From assembly GCA_022450155.1 (NCBI GenBank), contig JAKUQR010000023.1, positions 1 through 45,243 of the forward strand: a stretch of DNA of 45,243 nt, given 5' to 3'. A model generated the notes under the pieces. It saw only the letters and a program-made list of their open reading frames with translations, searched no databases and was not told where the DNA came from. The position numbers and the translations under genes are program-made. Shown here in pieces: positions 6,647-16,404 of the stretch (position 1 is its first letter; each line of letters begins with the position of its first letter). The DNA is from Gammaproteobacteria bacterium. GTDB lineage: Bacteria; Pseudomonadota; Gammaproteobacteria; Arenicellales; UBA868.

Positions 6647-7257
6647 TTATTGTGCTGAGGGCACACCAGCCGCCTTTGCTTCGGCTACTAGATAGTCCCT
6701 GCCGCGGATCATATCGTCCAATGTTCGGAATCCATTGGTGTAGTGGCCTGTATACCCCATGCCTTCCAGACGCGAAAACAAAGCCTGGAAATCGATACTG
6801 CCCTTTCCTGGGAACATGTGCATTTCTTTGTCTCCTAAGTTGTCAGCGACGCGAACCTCACGCATCCGGTCGATTCCAAAGGTATCCAGAAATCCATCAA
6901 TCCCTTCCGGTACCAACGTCGCGTGGTTGATCGTGAAGGTTCAATGCAGATTGTCTGACCTCAGGTTTTCAAAATAGAACAAGCATTCCTCCAGTGTATA
7001 ACCGAGATAATTTACTTCCGCATCATCTGGCTCCCGGTTCATATTCTCCAGCAACAAATGAACGCCTCTATCTTCGGCATAGGACGAAGCCCGTTGCAGC
7101 CGTTCAAGGCTTGCTTGCGTTGCTCATAGTCGGCAGTGAAATGGAATCCGGCGTGAACGACGATCCATTCGGCGTCAAGACGGGTCGCCATGTCAATGTA
7201 GGCCTGGAGGTACTCGTCGGCAGCTTGCCGAAAGAAGTTGCTGAATTCCGAAGTCAT
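6647..7257 (-). pseudogene. sugar phosphate isomerase/epimerase-like (xylose-isomerase-type TIM barrel), broken
   Basis: Two frames join to give about 200 residues of an AP-endonuclease-2/xylose-isomerase-like barrel. The first part (from 7257) includes EWIVVHAGFHFTADYEQRKQ. A frameshift near 7100 is needed to continue into SYAEDRGVHLLLENMNREPD and YLGYTLEECLFYFENLR. An in-frame TGA at about 6942 then replaces what should be tryptophan (LH-stop-TFTINHATL), after which the frame continues through REVRVADNLGDKEMHMFPGK to the true end at 6647. The family's N-terminal third is missing. Three lesions make this a clear pseudogene; the original substrate cannot be told. Confidence 0.8.
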
Positions 7258-7507
7258 TGATGTCTCCTAGGGCTTATCTGTAGCCGATTCTTTAGCTCAT
7301 CGGGAGATGGCCGCGAAGTGTTTGGCAACCGCCAACCTTGTTCAACCGCCTGAATTCTCACGATACTCACGTTAGCATGTCGATCTTTTGTCTCCACCCA
7401 CTACGGGGAACGGATGGATAAAGATTAAGACTTGGACTAAGATCACATTGTTCGGATCAACTCAATAAGTCATCAGATTCGCTTTGACAGGGCAACAAAG
7501 GTAGTTT

Positions 7508-7768
7508 GTGGGTAAGGGCAATTTGTTAATGGACGCTCTGGCACTCTGCCGCGAAGGCAAGTGGGATGCGGCTCACAAAATTGTTCAGCAGGACAACAGT
7601 CGGCTGTCTGCGTGGCTCCATGGTGTGATTCACCAGGAAGAAGGTGATCTCTCGAATGCCCGCTACTGGTTCAATCGTGCAGGTCGGCATGAGCCCGATG
7701 CCACGATTGCCGATGAACTCAATCATTTCGAGCGCGAACTGATTGGCCCAAACGTGGACAAGCTATGA
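7508..7768 (+). CDS. small TPR/Sel1-like hypothetical protein
   Basis: The 86-residue product has two short helix pairs: ALALCREGKWDAAHKIVQQD and GVIHQEEGDLSNARYWFNRAG. The second matches the end of a Sel1/TPR-type repeat. Similar small proteins occur singly in many proteobacteria with no known role. I give the GTG at 7508, preceded by AAGG; the ATG at 7529 (MDALALCREG) is equally likely and would give 79 residues. It lies 83 bases upstream of the Rieske oxygenase gene on the same strand and may be cotranscribed. Confidence 0.7.
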   Translation: MGKGNLLMDALALCREGKWDAAHKIVQQDNSRLSAWLHGVIHQEEGDLSNARYWFNRAGRHEPDATIADELNHFERELIGPNVDKL

Positions 7769-7851
7769 TTTTAGATGGGTTTGGGACCTGTGCCTGGCAC
7801 ACTAATAACCTGGTATTTCGGTAAATTTGACTGAAATTGACGACCTCCGCC

Positions 7852-9108
7852 ATGTTTCAATCAGACATTGATGGGCTGATCAGGCGTCAGCAATCCGGCT
7901 GGACGCTGGAGCAGGCATTTTATCGCAGTCCAGAAATCTATCAATTGGAGTTCCAGCAGGTCTTGTCTCCTCAGTGGTTATACGTTGAACACGAGTCAGA
8001 ACTGCCGGAACCTGGTGACTTCCTCACTTATGAAATTGGTGAAGAGTCCATCATTATCGTTCGCGGGTTCGATCAACAATTGCGGGCATTTTTTAACGTC
8101 TGCCGTCACCGAGGATCCCAGATCTGTTTGAAAAAGAACGGTAATATCCGGCGTTTTGTCTGTCCTTATCATGCCTGGGCCTACGACCTTGATGGCAAAC
8201 TAATTTCGGCTCGGCATATGGCAGATGATTTTGATCATTCGCAACACGGGCTGCATCGCTGTCAGGTCGAAGTCCTGGAGGGTCTTATATTTATAAGTCT
8301 AGCGTCACAAGGCAACGCGGAGTTTGATCAGATCAGGCGCAACCTGTTGCCTTATCTCAAACCGCATGGTTTGGCACAGACCAAAGTTGCCCATCGGGAG
8401 GTTTATCCGACCAATGCGAACTGGAAGCTTGCAGTAGAAAATTTTCGTGAGTGCTACCACTGTCTGCCCTCTCATCCGCAATACAGCCAAGTTAACGACT
8501 ATGTCCGTGCGGGTGAACGTGGTTCCAAAGCCTATGAGGCAATGACCAAACAGTTCGCGGAAGTCGCAAGGAGTAAGGGTCGAAAGGCTGGTATGGAACA
8601 TTTCCCATTGCCTATTCAGCCCCACCAGGTCTGGCGGCTTCCCATACAGGAAGGTTATAGGACATTGACCCGTGATGGCAGCCCGGCAGGTCCATTACTG
8701 GGTGAGTTTGAGGAGTACGATGGCGCTGAAACCGCCACTTTTATTGGGGCACTCTCATATTTGTATGTCACAAATGATCATGCAACCACCTTTCGATTTA
8801 CACCGAAGACTCCCGAATTTACGGAAGTTATGGTGTCCTGGCTGGTACGTGAAGATGCGAAAGAAGGCGTTGACTACGATCTCGAGCATCTGAAATGGAT
8901 GTGGGACGTGACCACGATCCAAGATACAAAGATCATTAATGATAATCAGAAAGGTGTGAATTCAAGCCGCTATTCACCGGGGCGGTATAGTGAGCATGAA
9001 CTCTCGACGGCTAACTTTGTTGCCTGGTATTTGTGGCGGCTTTCTGGGCCTACAGACACCGAATGCCCGATTAGGGAAGCTAGGTTTTTTTACGAAAAAA
9101 TGTCTTAG
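7852..9108 (+). CDS. Rieske non-heme iron oxygenase, large subunit (GbcA-like)
   Basis: This 418-residue protein is an aromatic-ring-hydroxylating-dioxygenase-type alpha subunit. Residues about 40-150 form the Rieske domain with C-R-H (FFNVCRHRGSQ) and C-P-Y-H (CPYHAWAYDLDGKL) holding the 2Fe-2S cluster. The C-terminal domain starts with the catalytic iron site NFRECYHCLPSHP, which supplies the two histidines and the bridging acid. The motif arrangement and length are closest to the glycine betaine demethylase oxygenase GbcA and choline-monooxygenase group, so an N-methylated substrate is likely but not proven. No reductase partner (GbcB) lies nearby. The ATG at 7852 was chosen; a TTG 15 bases upstream is possible. 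Confidence 0.85.
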   Translation: MFQSDIDGLIRRQQSGWTLEQAFYRSPEIYQLEFQQVLSPQWLYVEHESELPEPGDFLTYEIGEESIIIVRGFDQQLRAFFNVCRHRGSQICLKKNGNIRRFVCPYHAWAYDLDGKLISARHMADDFDHSQHGLHRCQVEVLEGLIFISLASQGNAEFDQIRRNLLPYLKPHGLAQTKVAHREVYPTNANWKLAVENFRECYHCLPSHPQYSQVNDYVRAGERGSKAYEAMTKQFAEVARSKGRKAGMEHFPLPIQPHQVWRLPIQEGYRTLTRDGSPAGPLLGEFEEYDGAETATFIGALSYLYVTNDHATTFRFTPKTPEFTEVMVSWLVREDAKEGVDYDLEHLKWMWDVTTIQDTKIINDNQKGVNSSRYSPGRYSEHELSTANFVAWYLWRLSGPTDTECPIREARFFYEKMS

Positions 9109-9147
9109 TCTGATAATCCAGATCCTGTAACAAAATCGGAGCAACGA

Positions 9148-9420
9148 TCAGAGTTTCTTCTTGGGGATGGTGCGAATGTTCAGATCAGTGATCAGGGTTG
9201 AGACATAGCTCGATACTTCTTTCTTGGTGCCCTGGCGGTAGCCGGTTACTGTGGACACTGAATTAGCAACGACATACTTGTAGCAACGACCGTTGGAGCC
9301 ACCGCTGGGCAGGTCAGCTTTCTCGATTTCGAGCATACCATATTCGAGGTGGGCAAAATTTTCGAGATCTAGCACTATGGGTGCTTCGCCTTTTCTGTGT
9401 ATTGTCTTTATGTCCGCCAT
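9148..9420 (-). CDS. hypothetical protein (90 aa)
   Basis: I do not recognise this protein. It begins MADIKTIHRKGEAPIVLDLE, has a central RCYKYVVANSVSTVTGYRQG stretch and a lysine-rich end (IPKKKL). There is no signal peptide or membrane helix. AAGGTCAGGA precedes the ATG, a good ribosome binding site, and the codon use is like that of neighbouring genes, so it is probably real. It is transcribed towards the Rieske oxygenase gene and has no operon partner. Confidence 0.6.
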   Translation of the reverse strand: MADIKTIHRKGEAPIVLDLENFAHLEYGMLEIEKADLPSGGSNGRCYKYVVANSVSTVTGYRQGTKKEVSSYVSTLITDLNIRTIPKKKL

Positions 9421-9691
9421 TCCTGACCTTGAGTTGATTTAAGACTGTCTTTAAAGCCGGCCGGTTACTGAACAGAGATCTCTTTGTCAGCCGACAAGAA
9501 GTATTTGTTAACGCATGCATGTCACACACTACAACAAGTTGAGTATAACATTTTTGTGTAAATGAAGCCAGAATGCAGGATGAGGCGTCATAAGAAGTTA
9601 CTATCTAGGCTGAAAACAGATCGAGATTGATTGAATTACGTGGTTCGTTCTGTGATTCTTGGTGTCATTCAGGCGGTCGGCCAATTTCATT

Positions 9692-11293
9692 ATGATTATT
9701 GAACAAGGTTATTCAGGATTTGGCGGCGCAGTGACAGCGCCTCATCACCTGGCAGCACAGGCGGGCGGGCGAGTGCTGGCTGATGGCGGTAACGCAATCG
9801 AAGCGATGATTGCAGCGGCGGCTTGCATCGCAGTGGTTTACCCGCACATGAACGGGTTGGGGGGTGATAATTTTTGGCTTATACACCCGGGTCGAGGTAT
9901 CCAGCCAGTTGGGTTTGATGCCTGTGGTGCTGCTGCGAAGCTTGCCGATGTTGAGTGGTATCGGGCGTCAGGATATGAGCGCATGCCCGCTCGTGGACCC
10001 AAGGCTGCGTCGACAGTTGCCGGTGCCGTATCAGGCTGGGGAAAGGCCTATGAATGGAGTAGCAGGCACTGTGGTGGGGAACTGCCATTGACGCGCTTGT
10101 TTGAGGACGCCATTTACTATGCCAGAGCTGGATTTTCGGCAACGGATACGCTCGCGAGCAATGCGCGCCTTAAGCGGGATGAGTTGGAATCTGTTGAAGG
10201 TTTCAGCAATCTATTTATGGGTAATGGCTCGACCCTGAATCCTGGAGAAAGGTTTTGCCAGCCACAACTGGCACAAACACTTGAACGGCTTGCGACCAGG
10301 GGTTTCGATGATTTTTATACGGGCGAGCTGTCGCACGATATTGCCGAAGACCTGGAACGGGTGGGCAGTCCGCTTCGATGGGCAGATCTTAATCGGCATC
10401 AACCCATTCAAGTAGACCCTTTGCAGCTGAGACTGGGTGAGACAGTGTTGTTCAATATGCCGCCACCGACCCAAGGCATCTCATCGCTGATGCTGCTAGG
10501 AATATTTGCAAGGCTGAGAGTTGAGTATGCAGATTGTTTTGAATATATACACGGTTTGCTGGAGTCGACAAAAAGAGCGTTTATGTACCGGGATCGCTAT
10601 CTGACAGATCCTGAGCACATGACTGTCGACCCTTACCAATTGCTGTCTGATTCTTTGCTCGACCGTAACGCTGCAACAGTAAATTGGGACCAGGCAGCCC
10701 CATGGCCTGCCAAGGAGGACGGTGGCGATACTGTCTGGTTAGGGGCTGCCGATGCTGAGGGCCGGGTAGTCAGTTTCATACAGAGTCTTTATTGGGAATT
10801 TGGTTCCGGCGTTGTGCTGCCACAAACAGGCATCACCTGGCAAAACCGGGGGTCGAGTTTTTCATTGGATTCTGGGCACCACAACTGTTTGAAGCCCTTC
10901 CGGCGTCCGTTTCACACAATTCAACCGGCGCTTGCGCATCTGTCCGACGGCCGTGTTGTGGCCTATGGGAGCATGGGCGGGGACGGACAACCACAGACCC
11001 AGGCGATGATTCTTTCCCGTTATGAATGGTATGGGCAGGGTATTGGGCAGGCTATCAGCGCCCCGCGTTGGCTTCTGGGGAGGACCTGGGGTAGTGAGGT
11101 CACAAATGTCCGAATAGAAAACAGATTTCCAGCCGAGGTTCTTGATCGGCTGTTGTCTGTCGGTCACGAACTGGAGGTGATCGGTCCTTATGACGATACC
11201 ATGGGCCATGCGGGCGCAATTGTGTTACACCCCGACGGACTGATAGAAGGCGCCAGCGATCCGCGTTCAGACGGCTCGGTCGCGGTGGTGTGA
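9692..11293 (+). CDS. gamma-glutamyltransferase family protein
   Basis: The 533-residue protein belongs to the Ntn-hydrolase gamma-glutamyltranspeptidase superfamily. The N-terminal part has the family signature LAAQAGGRVLADGGNAIEAM and YPHMNGLGGDNFW. The expected autocleavage threonine lies in GGDTVWLG near residue 357, followed by the small-subunit pattern VVSFIQSLYWEFGSGVV and later YGSMGGDGQPQTQ, which lines the active site. The subgroup with GGDTVW is usually of unproven substrate, and there is no signal peptide, so it may act on a cytoplasmic gamma-glutamyl compound. The start at ATG 9692 fits the family; a TTG at 9659 would add 11 residues. It converges on lpdA with only ten bases between stops. 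Confidence 0.85.
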   Translation: MIIEQGYSGFGGAVTAPHHLAAQAGGRVLADGGNAIEAMIAAAACIAVVYPHMNGLGGDNFWLIHPGRGIQPVGFDACGAAAKLADVEWYRASGYERMPARGPKAASTVAGAVSGWGKAYEWSSRHCGGELPLTRLFEDAIYYARAGFSATDTLASNARLKRDELESVEGFSNLFMGNGSTLNPGERFCQPQLAQTLERLATRGFDDFYTGELSHDIAEDLERVGSPLRWADLNRHQPIQVDPLQLRLGETVLFNMPPPTQGISSLMLLGIFARLRVEYADCFEYIHGLLESTKRAFMYRDRYLTDPEHMTVDPYQLLSDSLLDRNAATVNWDQAAPWPAKEDGGDTVWLGAADAEGRVVSFIQSLYWEFGSGVVLPQTGITWQNRGSSFSLDSGHHNCLKPFRRPFHTIQPALAHLSDGRVVAYGSMGGDGQPQTQAMILSRYEWYGQGIGQAISAPRWLLGRTWGSEVTNVRIENRFPAEVLDRLLSVGHELEVIGPYDDTMGHAGAIVLHPDGLIEGASDPRSDGSVAVV

Positions 11294-11303
11294 ACCCATC
11301 AAT

Positions 11304-12740
11304 CTAACGATTGGTGATATGTATCGCGCGGCCGTGTGTTGCCAGGGCGGCTTCGTGGATTGCTTCTGACAGGGTTGGGTGCGCATGTATGGTTTTCGAC
11401 AGGTCAGTAGCTGTAATTTTCGCCTTCATCGCAAGCACTGCTTCCCCTATCAATTCAGAAATATGTGAACCAATCATATGTATTCCTAGAATCTGGTCAG
11501 TAGCGCTATCCGAGAGGATTTTAACGAAACCTTCGGTATTGCCTTGGGCTTTGGCGCGTCCGGTTGCCGCAAACGGGAACAATCCTTTCGAATAAGACCG
11601 TTCAGTTTGTTTGAGATTGGCCTCGGTTAAGCCCACCCAGGCTAATTCCGGGTCGGTGTAGATGATCCAAGGAATCACATTGAGGTCAACGTGGCCTTGA
11701 CCGGTCGCAATTTGCTCTGCCACAGCCACACCTTCTTCAGAGGCCTTGTGGGCGAGCATGGGGCCGCGGACTGAGTCGCCGATTGCCCAGACATTGTGTT
11801 CACCTGTCAGGCAGTTTTCATCGACTTCGATAAAACCGCGACTATCGAGTGTCAGGCCAGTCGCCGGATCGAAAAGGTCATCCGTGTTTGGCTGGCGGCC
11901 TATCGCGACAACCAGTTTGTCGACCGTAAGTTTCAGTTCATGTTCCCCCTGAATATAGACTACCTCACAACCATTATTCATTGCGGTCGCACCTGTTACT
12001 CGGCAATCCAGTTGAATATTTAGATTCTGTTTCTTGAACTGGCGCAGGGCTTCACGTGCGATCTGTAGGTCAGCTGCAGGTAATAAATTTTCTGTCGCTT
12101 CGAGGATCGTCACCTTCGCACCCAGTCGGCGCCAGACGCTACCGAGTTCAAGACCGACAACACCGGCACCGATAACGCCCAGTACCTTGGGAACTGAAGG
12201 AAGTGACAGTGCAGCAGAAGAATCAATGATGTGTTCACCGTCAAAGGGTAGGCCGGGCAGGGACATCGGCTCAGATCCTGTCGCGATGACCACATGTCTG
12301 CTGCTTAGAATGTCGGGTGTTTGCCCGCCTGCTACCAGTGTGACTTCGACGTGGTGCTCAGTTAGAAGCTTGCCATACCCGTGAATTGCAGTCACGCCGT
12401 TGGCCTTAAAGAGCATGCCGATCCCATCAGTCAGTTCAGCGACAATCCTGTCTTTGCGGTCCATCATCTGTGGAATGTCCAGTTCTACCGTGTCAACAAA
12501 AATACCGTGCTTGGTAAAATCCTGGTGCAGTTGTTCAACATGCAACGAGCTGTCCAGTAGTGCTTTGGATGGAATGCAACCCACATTGAGGCAAGTCCCG
12601 CCGGGTGCAGGTTCGCCCCCGTTGTTTACCCGTTGATCAACACACGCAGTACGCAAGCCGAGCTGGGCGCAGCGTATGGCGCAAATGTAGCCGGCCGGTC
12701 CGGCACCGATGACGACAACATCGAAAGTGGCTTCAGCCAT
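11304..12740 (-). CDS. lpdA: dihydrolipoyl dehydrogenase (E3)
   Basis: The E3 flavoprotein reoxidises dihydrolipoamide with NAD+ in 2-oxo-acid dehydrogenase and glycine-cleavage complexes. The 478 residues show the FAD Rossmann start VVVIGAGPAGYICAI, the redox disulfide in GGTCLNVGCIPSK (Cys50, Cys55), the NAD-binding GVIGAGVVGLELGSVW, the second FAD motif VWAIGD, and the C-terminal HAHPTLSEAIHEA with the catalytic His-Glu pair. The length is normal. No E1 or E2 gene is nearby, so it may serve complexes coded elsewhere. It is about 100 bases downstream of dut on the same strand. Confidence 0.95.
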   Translation of the reverse strand: MAEATFDVVVIGAGPAGYICAIRCAQLGLRTACVDQRVNNGGEPAPGGTCLNVGCIPSKALLDSSLHVEQLHQDFTKHGIFVDTVELDIPQMMDRKDRIVAELTDGIGMLFKANGVTAIHGYGKLLTEHHVEVTLVAGGQTPDILSSRHVVIATGSEPMSLPGLPFDGEHIIDSSAALSLPSVPKVLGVIGAGVVGLELGSVWRRLGAKVTILEATENLLPAADLQIAREALRQFKKQNLNIQLDCRVTGATAMNNGCEVVYIQGEHELKLTVDKLVVAIGRQPNTDDLFDPATGLTLDSRGFIEVDENCLTGEHNVWAIGDSVRGPMLAHKASEEGVAVAEQIATGQGHVDLNVIPWIIYTDPELAWVGLTEANLKQTERSYSKGLFPFAATGRAKAQGNTEGFVKILSDSATDQILGIHMIGSHISELIGEAVLAMKAKITATDLSKTIHAHPTLSEAIHEAALATHGRAIHITNR

Positions 12741-12838
12741 CTTCAGCTCTGTTCGACTGGTTTGACGGTCGGTTGGGTACGGTTACAGTGCCTGTACAGT
12801 CGAAGTCCGGACTGTCCGGCGTATCGCGAGATCTGTAA

Positions 12839-13294
12839 TCACGCAGTTCCGGTATGCCCGAAACCACCATCGTGCCGATCACTTTGTTCAAAGGAATCAA
12901 CGACTTCGAAAACAACTTTGACGACGGGTAGGAACGTCATCTGGGCAATTCGATCCCCCGGTTCGATCTGGAAATCCGATGAACCACGATTCCAGCAAGA
13001 CACTTTGACTTCACCCTGGTAATCGCTGTCGATCAATCCCACTAGATTACCCAGAACGATACCGTGTTTGTGACCCAGACCGGACCGCGGCAGTAGCACT
13101 GCACAGACATTGGGGTCAGCGATGTGAACGGCGAAGCCCGTTGGTATCAGTTCACAACCACCGGGTTTAATCGTCAGGGTTTTATCAAGACAGGCCCTGA
13201 TATCCATAGCAGCAGAGCCGTCTGTTGCGTAGGCGGGTAGCCCGAATGTCTCAGCAAGGCGAGGATCAAGTACTTTCAGCTGGATCTTTTGCAT
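12839..13294 (-). CDS. dut: deoxyuridine triphosphatase (dUTPase)
   Basis: The enzyme hydrolyses dUTP to dUMP and pyrophosphate, keeping uracil out of DNA and feeding dTMP synthesis. All five trimeric-dUTPase motifs are present in 151 residues: [32 protein letters not shown], the Arg-rich [17 protein letters not shown], and the C-terminal GGFGHTG arm. The ATG at 13294 gives the usual start [13 protein letters not shown] and lies inside the end of coaBC, overlapping it by 29 bases. That order, coaBC then dut, is common in gammaproteobacteria and suggests coupled translation. Confidence 0.95.
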   Translation of the reverse strand: MQKIQLKVLDPRLAETFGLPAYATDGSAAMDIRACLDKTLTIKPGGCELIPTGFAVHIADPNVCAVLLPRSGLGHKHGIVLGNLVGLIDSDYQGEVKVSCWNRGSSDFQIEPGDRIAQMTFLPVVKVVFEVVDSFEQSDRHDGGFGHTGTA

Positions 13295-14483
13295 AAAAAC
13301 GTTTTGCAATTTGGTCAATCAGATTTGCTGCCAGTTTGACCTTAGTGTCCTGGCCCAAGTCGGTTTCTGTATCCCGGTCAACGAGAATAAGGGCGTTTTG
13401 ATCGCTCCCGAATGGCTTGTCTTTGCCTTCTACAAGATTTGCAACCATTAGGTCGACGTTCTTACGTTTGAGTTTATCGCGAGCGTTGTCGATGGCTCGT
13501 TCCGTTTCAGCTGCGAAGCCGACGATGAAGGGAGGTGACGGTCGAGCGGCCATTGAAGCGAGTATATCGGGGTTGCGAACGAGCTTGATTGTCATCTCGT
13601 ACGCGTCCTTTTTTATTTTCTGGGGCATGCTTTCCGCGGGGCGGTAATCTGCAACGGCCGCAGCACAGATCAGGATATCAGTTGAATCAATTTTTAATTC
13701 AACGGCGACCAGCATTTCCTGTGCAGAAACAACATTTTCGACCTGAACACCCACTGGTGGTGTCAATGCAGTCGGACCGCTAATCAGTGTGACTGAAGCG
13801 CCTGCGATTCGAGCGGCAGTTGCCACTGCATAACCCATTTTTCCAGAACTGTGATTCGTCAAGGCCCGCACTGGGTCCAGAGCTTCCCAAGTGGGGCCGG
13901 CAGTCACCATAACTTGGACACCATCAAGGCTGCCGGGAGATCGACTCTGCTCCAGATGCTCGATGATCACTTCTGGCTCCTGCATACGGCCGGGGCCAAC
14001 TTCACCACAGGCCTGTGGGCCTGTTCCTGGATCAAGGACGGTGACGTTCCAGGTACGCAGGGTGTCCACATTCCGCTGGGTGGCCGTCTTTTCCCACATC
14101 ACATGATTCATTGCCGGCGCAATGGTAATCGGTGCTTCCGATGCCAAGCACAGAGTACTAAGCAGAGTATCGGCAAGGCCAGTCGCTAAGCGCGCGATGA
14201 AGTCAGCGCTTGCCGGCGCAACAATGATCTGATCCGCCCACCGGGCCAATTCGATGTGTCCCATCCCAGCTTCTGCACTGGCATCCAGCAGGGAATCGTG
14301 TACTGGATTTCCGCTGGTCGCCTGGAGAGTTAGAGGTGTGATAAACGCCTTGCCTGCGGGGGTTACAACGACGCGAACGTCGGCCCCGGCATCTCGCAGC
14401 CTGCGGGTCAGCTCCACGCTTTTATAGGCTGCGATCCCGCCGGTAATTCCAACTACAATGTTCGTGCCATCAATAGCGCTCAT
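13266..14483 (-). CDS. coaBC: bifunctional phosphopantothenoylcysteine decarboxylase/synthase
   Basis: CoaBC makes 4'-phosphopantetheine for coenzyme A. Residues about 5-180 are the FMN-dependent CoaC part, with [10 protein letters not shown] at the start, the [17 protein letters not shown] stretch, the PAMNHVMW motif and the substrate-closing CGEVGPGRM. Residues about 190-400 are CoaB, with [21 protein letters not shown] and the KIKK lysine loop. The product is 405 residues, a normal length. I chose the ATG at 14483; the open frame runs another 24 codons upstream but those are not typical of the family. It is divergent from rpmB. Confidence 0.95.
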   Translation of the reverse strand: MSAIDGTNIVVGITGGIAAYKSVELTRRLRDAGADVRVVVTPAGKAFITPLTLQATSGNPVHDSLLDASAEAGMGHIELARWADQIIVAPASADFIARLATGLADTLLSTLCLASEAPITIAPAMNHVMWEKTATQRNVDTLRTWNVTVLDPGTGPQACGEVGPGRMQEPEVIIEHLEQSRSPGSLDGVQVMVTAGPTWEALDPVRALTNHSSGKMGYAVATAARIAGASVTLISGPTALTPPVGVQVENVVSAQEMLVAVELKIDSTDILICAAAVADYRPAESMPQKIKKDAYEMTIKLVRNPDILASMAARPSPPFIVGFAAETERAIDNARDKLKRKNVDLMVANLVEGKDKPFGSDQNALILVDRDTETDLGQDTKVKLAANLIDQIAKRFYAKDPAEST

Positions 14484-14642
14484 AAGCGGAAGTCTAACGG
14501 TTGTAGATTGGTCGGGAAACAAGGTGTCTGCTGATAATGGCCTGTTGTGCCCCAATAGCCTGGTTTTTGGCCGGACTTTCAGGGAAAGCCGATTTCTGGT
14601 ATAAATCCCCCCCCTTGAATACCAGAAAAGAGCAACAGGTCA

Positions 14643-14879
14643 ATGGCTAGAGTGTGCCAGATTACGGGAAAGCGGACAGTGTCCGGCAACAATGTTTCCC
14701 ACGCAAACAACAGAACGAAGCGTACTTTTAAGCCGAATATTCATGATCGGCGATTTTGGGTCGAAAGTGAAAAGCGTTGGGTACGGCTTCGCGTGTCTCA
14801 CAAGGGACTGCGGATTATCGACAAGAAGGGCATTGATTCAGTGCTTAAAGACCTTCGCGCTCGCGGTGAACGAGTTTGA
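14643..14879 (+). CDS. rpmB: 50S ribosomal protein L28
   Basis: The 78-residue protein is a clear L28: [20 protein letters not shown], then [20 protein letters not shown] and the C-terminal [14 protein letters not shown]. It is a large-subunit protein. It begins the rpmB-rpmG pair, with rpmG 41 bases downstream. Upstream, GGTATAAAT about 30 bases before the ATG may be the -10 element, next to an eight-base C run. The pair is divergent from coaBC. Confidence 0.98.
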   Translation: MARVCQITGKRTVSGNNVSHANNRTKRTFKPNIHDRRFWVESEKRWVRLRVSHKGLRIIDKKGIDSVLKDLRARGERV

Positions 14880-14920
14880 TAATAGTATACTGAGGGCATC
14901 AGGCTCAGGGAGAAACAGGC

Positions 14921-15076
14921 ATGAGAGACAAGATTCGACTGACATCATCAGCTGGCACGGGTCACTTTTACACGACGACCAAAAATAAGCGGACAACACC
15001 AGATAAGATGGAAATTAAGAAGTATGATCCGGTTGTGCGTAAACACGTGATCTACAAAGAAGGTAAGATCAAGTAG
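14921..15076 (+). CDS. rpmG: 50S ribosomal protein L33
   Basis: The 51-residue protein is L33 of the cysteine-free type: [20 protein letters not shown], then [17 protein letters not shown] and the end VIYKEGKIK. The absence of the CxxC pairs matches the zinc-independent form. GGGAG precedes the ATG. It forms an operon with rpmB and is followed 24 bases later by a strong terminator. Confidence 0.97.
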   Translation: MRDKIRLTSSAGTGHFYTTTKNKRTTPDKMEIKKYDPVVRKHVIYKEGKIK

Positions 15077-15100
15077 ATTTGTTGTTTTCGACTCGCGCCA

Positions 15101-15124
15101 AAGCCCTCCTCGCGAGGGCTTTTT
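15101..15124 (+). terminator. Rho-independent terminator of rpmB-rpmG
   Basis: AAGCCCTC, loop CTCGC, then GAGGGCTT followed by a run of T: an eight-pair GC-rich stem and short loop, placed 24 bases after the rpmG stop. It also separates rpmG from the convergent desaturase gene. Confidence 0.9.
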
Positions 15125-15146
15125 AAATCCGATCCCAAACGAAGGA

Positions 15147-16322
15147 TCAGTTGAGCAGTAGCCGGTATCCCTTGAGCTTTTCTGCAAATAGTTCGAGTGA
15201 GCGAATACCTGATGATTCAGCATGTCGGCACCAGTCGTTCAACTGCTGAATCAGTATCTCACTCGATGCTGAGGAACGTTGCCAGATTTCCTGGAGCCGA
15301 AGTTTTGCCTCGTACACAGTGCTGATTCGTGGCGACAGGGTCAGAGCATGAGTGAGTTTTTCCTGAGCGCGGGAGTTCAATCTGGTTTTTTCACGTAGAA
15401 TCAGTTTTGACGCTCTTCGGAAGAGCCTGAACTTGGACCGACTGATGTTTCGGATTGCATGGGCTTCGTCTTGGCACACGGTAGTCACGACCTCACGCGC
15501 GTAGTCAGCCATGATCTCGAATCGGTTACCGATCAACGCGCGAAGGGTTTCGATATCACAGTGAGTTGTCTCTGACCGTGTAATCAGCACCGGTGGTTGC
15601 TTGGGTGCTTTTGCGAGGCTGAGGTATTCAAGTATTCTGATGTAGAGCCACCCGAGATCTATTTCCCAGGGGTTTGCCGAAAAGCGAGCGGATCCCGCAA
15701 ATGCATGATGATTGTTATGCAGTTCCTCTCCGCCAATCAGAATGCCCCAGGGGACGATGTTTCGACTTGCATCCCCCAGTTCGTAGTTTCGATAACCCAG
15801 GAAGTGGCCGAGACCATTGATGACTCCGGCAGCCCAGAAAGGAATCCAGACCATCTGGGCCAGCCATACCAACGTTCCGGCAAGTGGCCCAAATGCAAGA
15901 AGTTCCAGGATCAGCAGCAGGGTGATACCGGTATTGGGGAAACGCGTATAGATATTTCTTTCGATCCAGTCATCCGGTGTACCGCTTCCGTATTTGTTCA
16001 GAGTTTCGCGGTCGGCTGCGGCCTTTCGGTAGAGAAATAGGCCAAGCCACAACACGCGGTGAACACCCAGTATCTGCGGACTGTGAGGATCATCGTTTGT
16101 TTCAACTGTAGCATGGTGTTTGCGATGAACCGCGACCCACTGTCGTGTGACAATACCTGCTGTTAGCCATAACCAGCCGCGGAAGAAATGACTGACCACC
16201 TTGTGGAGTGAAAACGCTCGATGTGCCTGGTTGCGGTGCAGGAACAGCGTTACCGAAATGATCGTCAGGTGGGTCGTTGCCAGCACGATCAGGATGTATC
16301 CCCACCACGGAAGTGTTGCCAT
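15147..16322 (-). CDS. acyl-CoA/fatty-acid desaturase with C-terminal extension
   Basis: This 391-residue membrane di-iron enzyme puts a double bond into saturated acyl chains. The three histidine boxes of the stearoyl-CoA (delta-9) class are complete: HRNQAH (29-34), HRKHH (66-70) and HNNHH (202-206), with hydrophobic segments at about 7-28, 45-60, 130-172 between them. After about residue 240 there is a soluble helical extension of 150 residues with no motif I recognise; similar tails occur in other proteobacterial members. It is not clustered with other lipid genes. Confidence 0.9.
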   Translation of the reverse strand: MATLPWWGYILIVLATTHLTIISVTLFLHRNQAHRAFSLHKVVSHFFRGWLWLTAGIVTRQWVAVHRKHHATVETNDDPHSPQILGVHRVLWLGLFLYRKAAADRETLNKYGSGTPDDWIERNIYTRFPNTGITLLLILELLAFGPLAGTLVWLAQMVWIPFWAAGVINGLGHFLGYRNYELGDASRNIVPWGILIGGEELHNNHHAFAGSARFSANPWEIDLGWLYIRILEYLSLAKAPKQPPVLITRSETTHCDIETLRALIGNRFEIMADYAREVVTTVCQDEAHAIRNISRSKFRLFRRASKLILREKTRLNSRAQEKLTHALTLSPRISTVYEAKLRLQEIWQRSSASSEILIQQLNDWCRHAESSGIRSLELFAEKLKGYRLLLN

Positions 16323-16404
16323 AGCTACAAAGGTAACGTATTGATGAATCGGTCAGTATGGAATCTGTAAATCAGTCCAGAGCCATCTGAGATTGCACTG
16401 TGCG

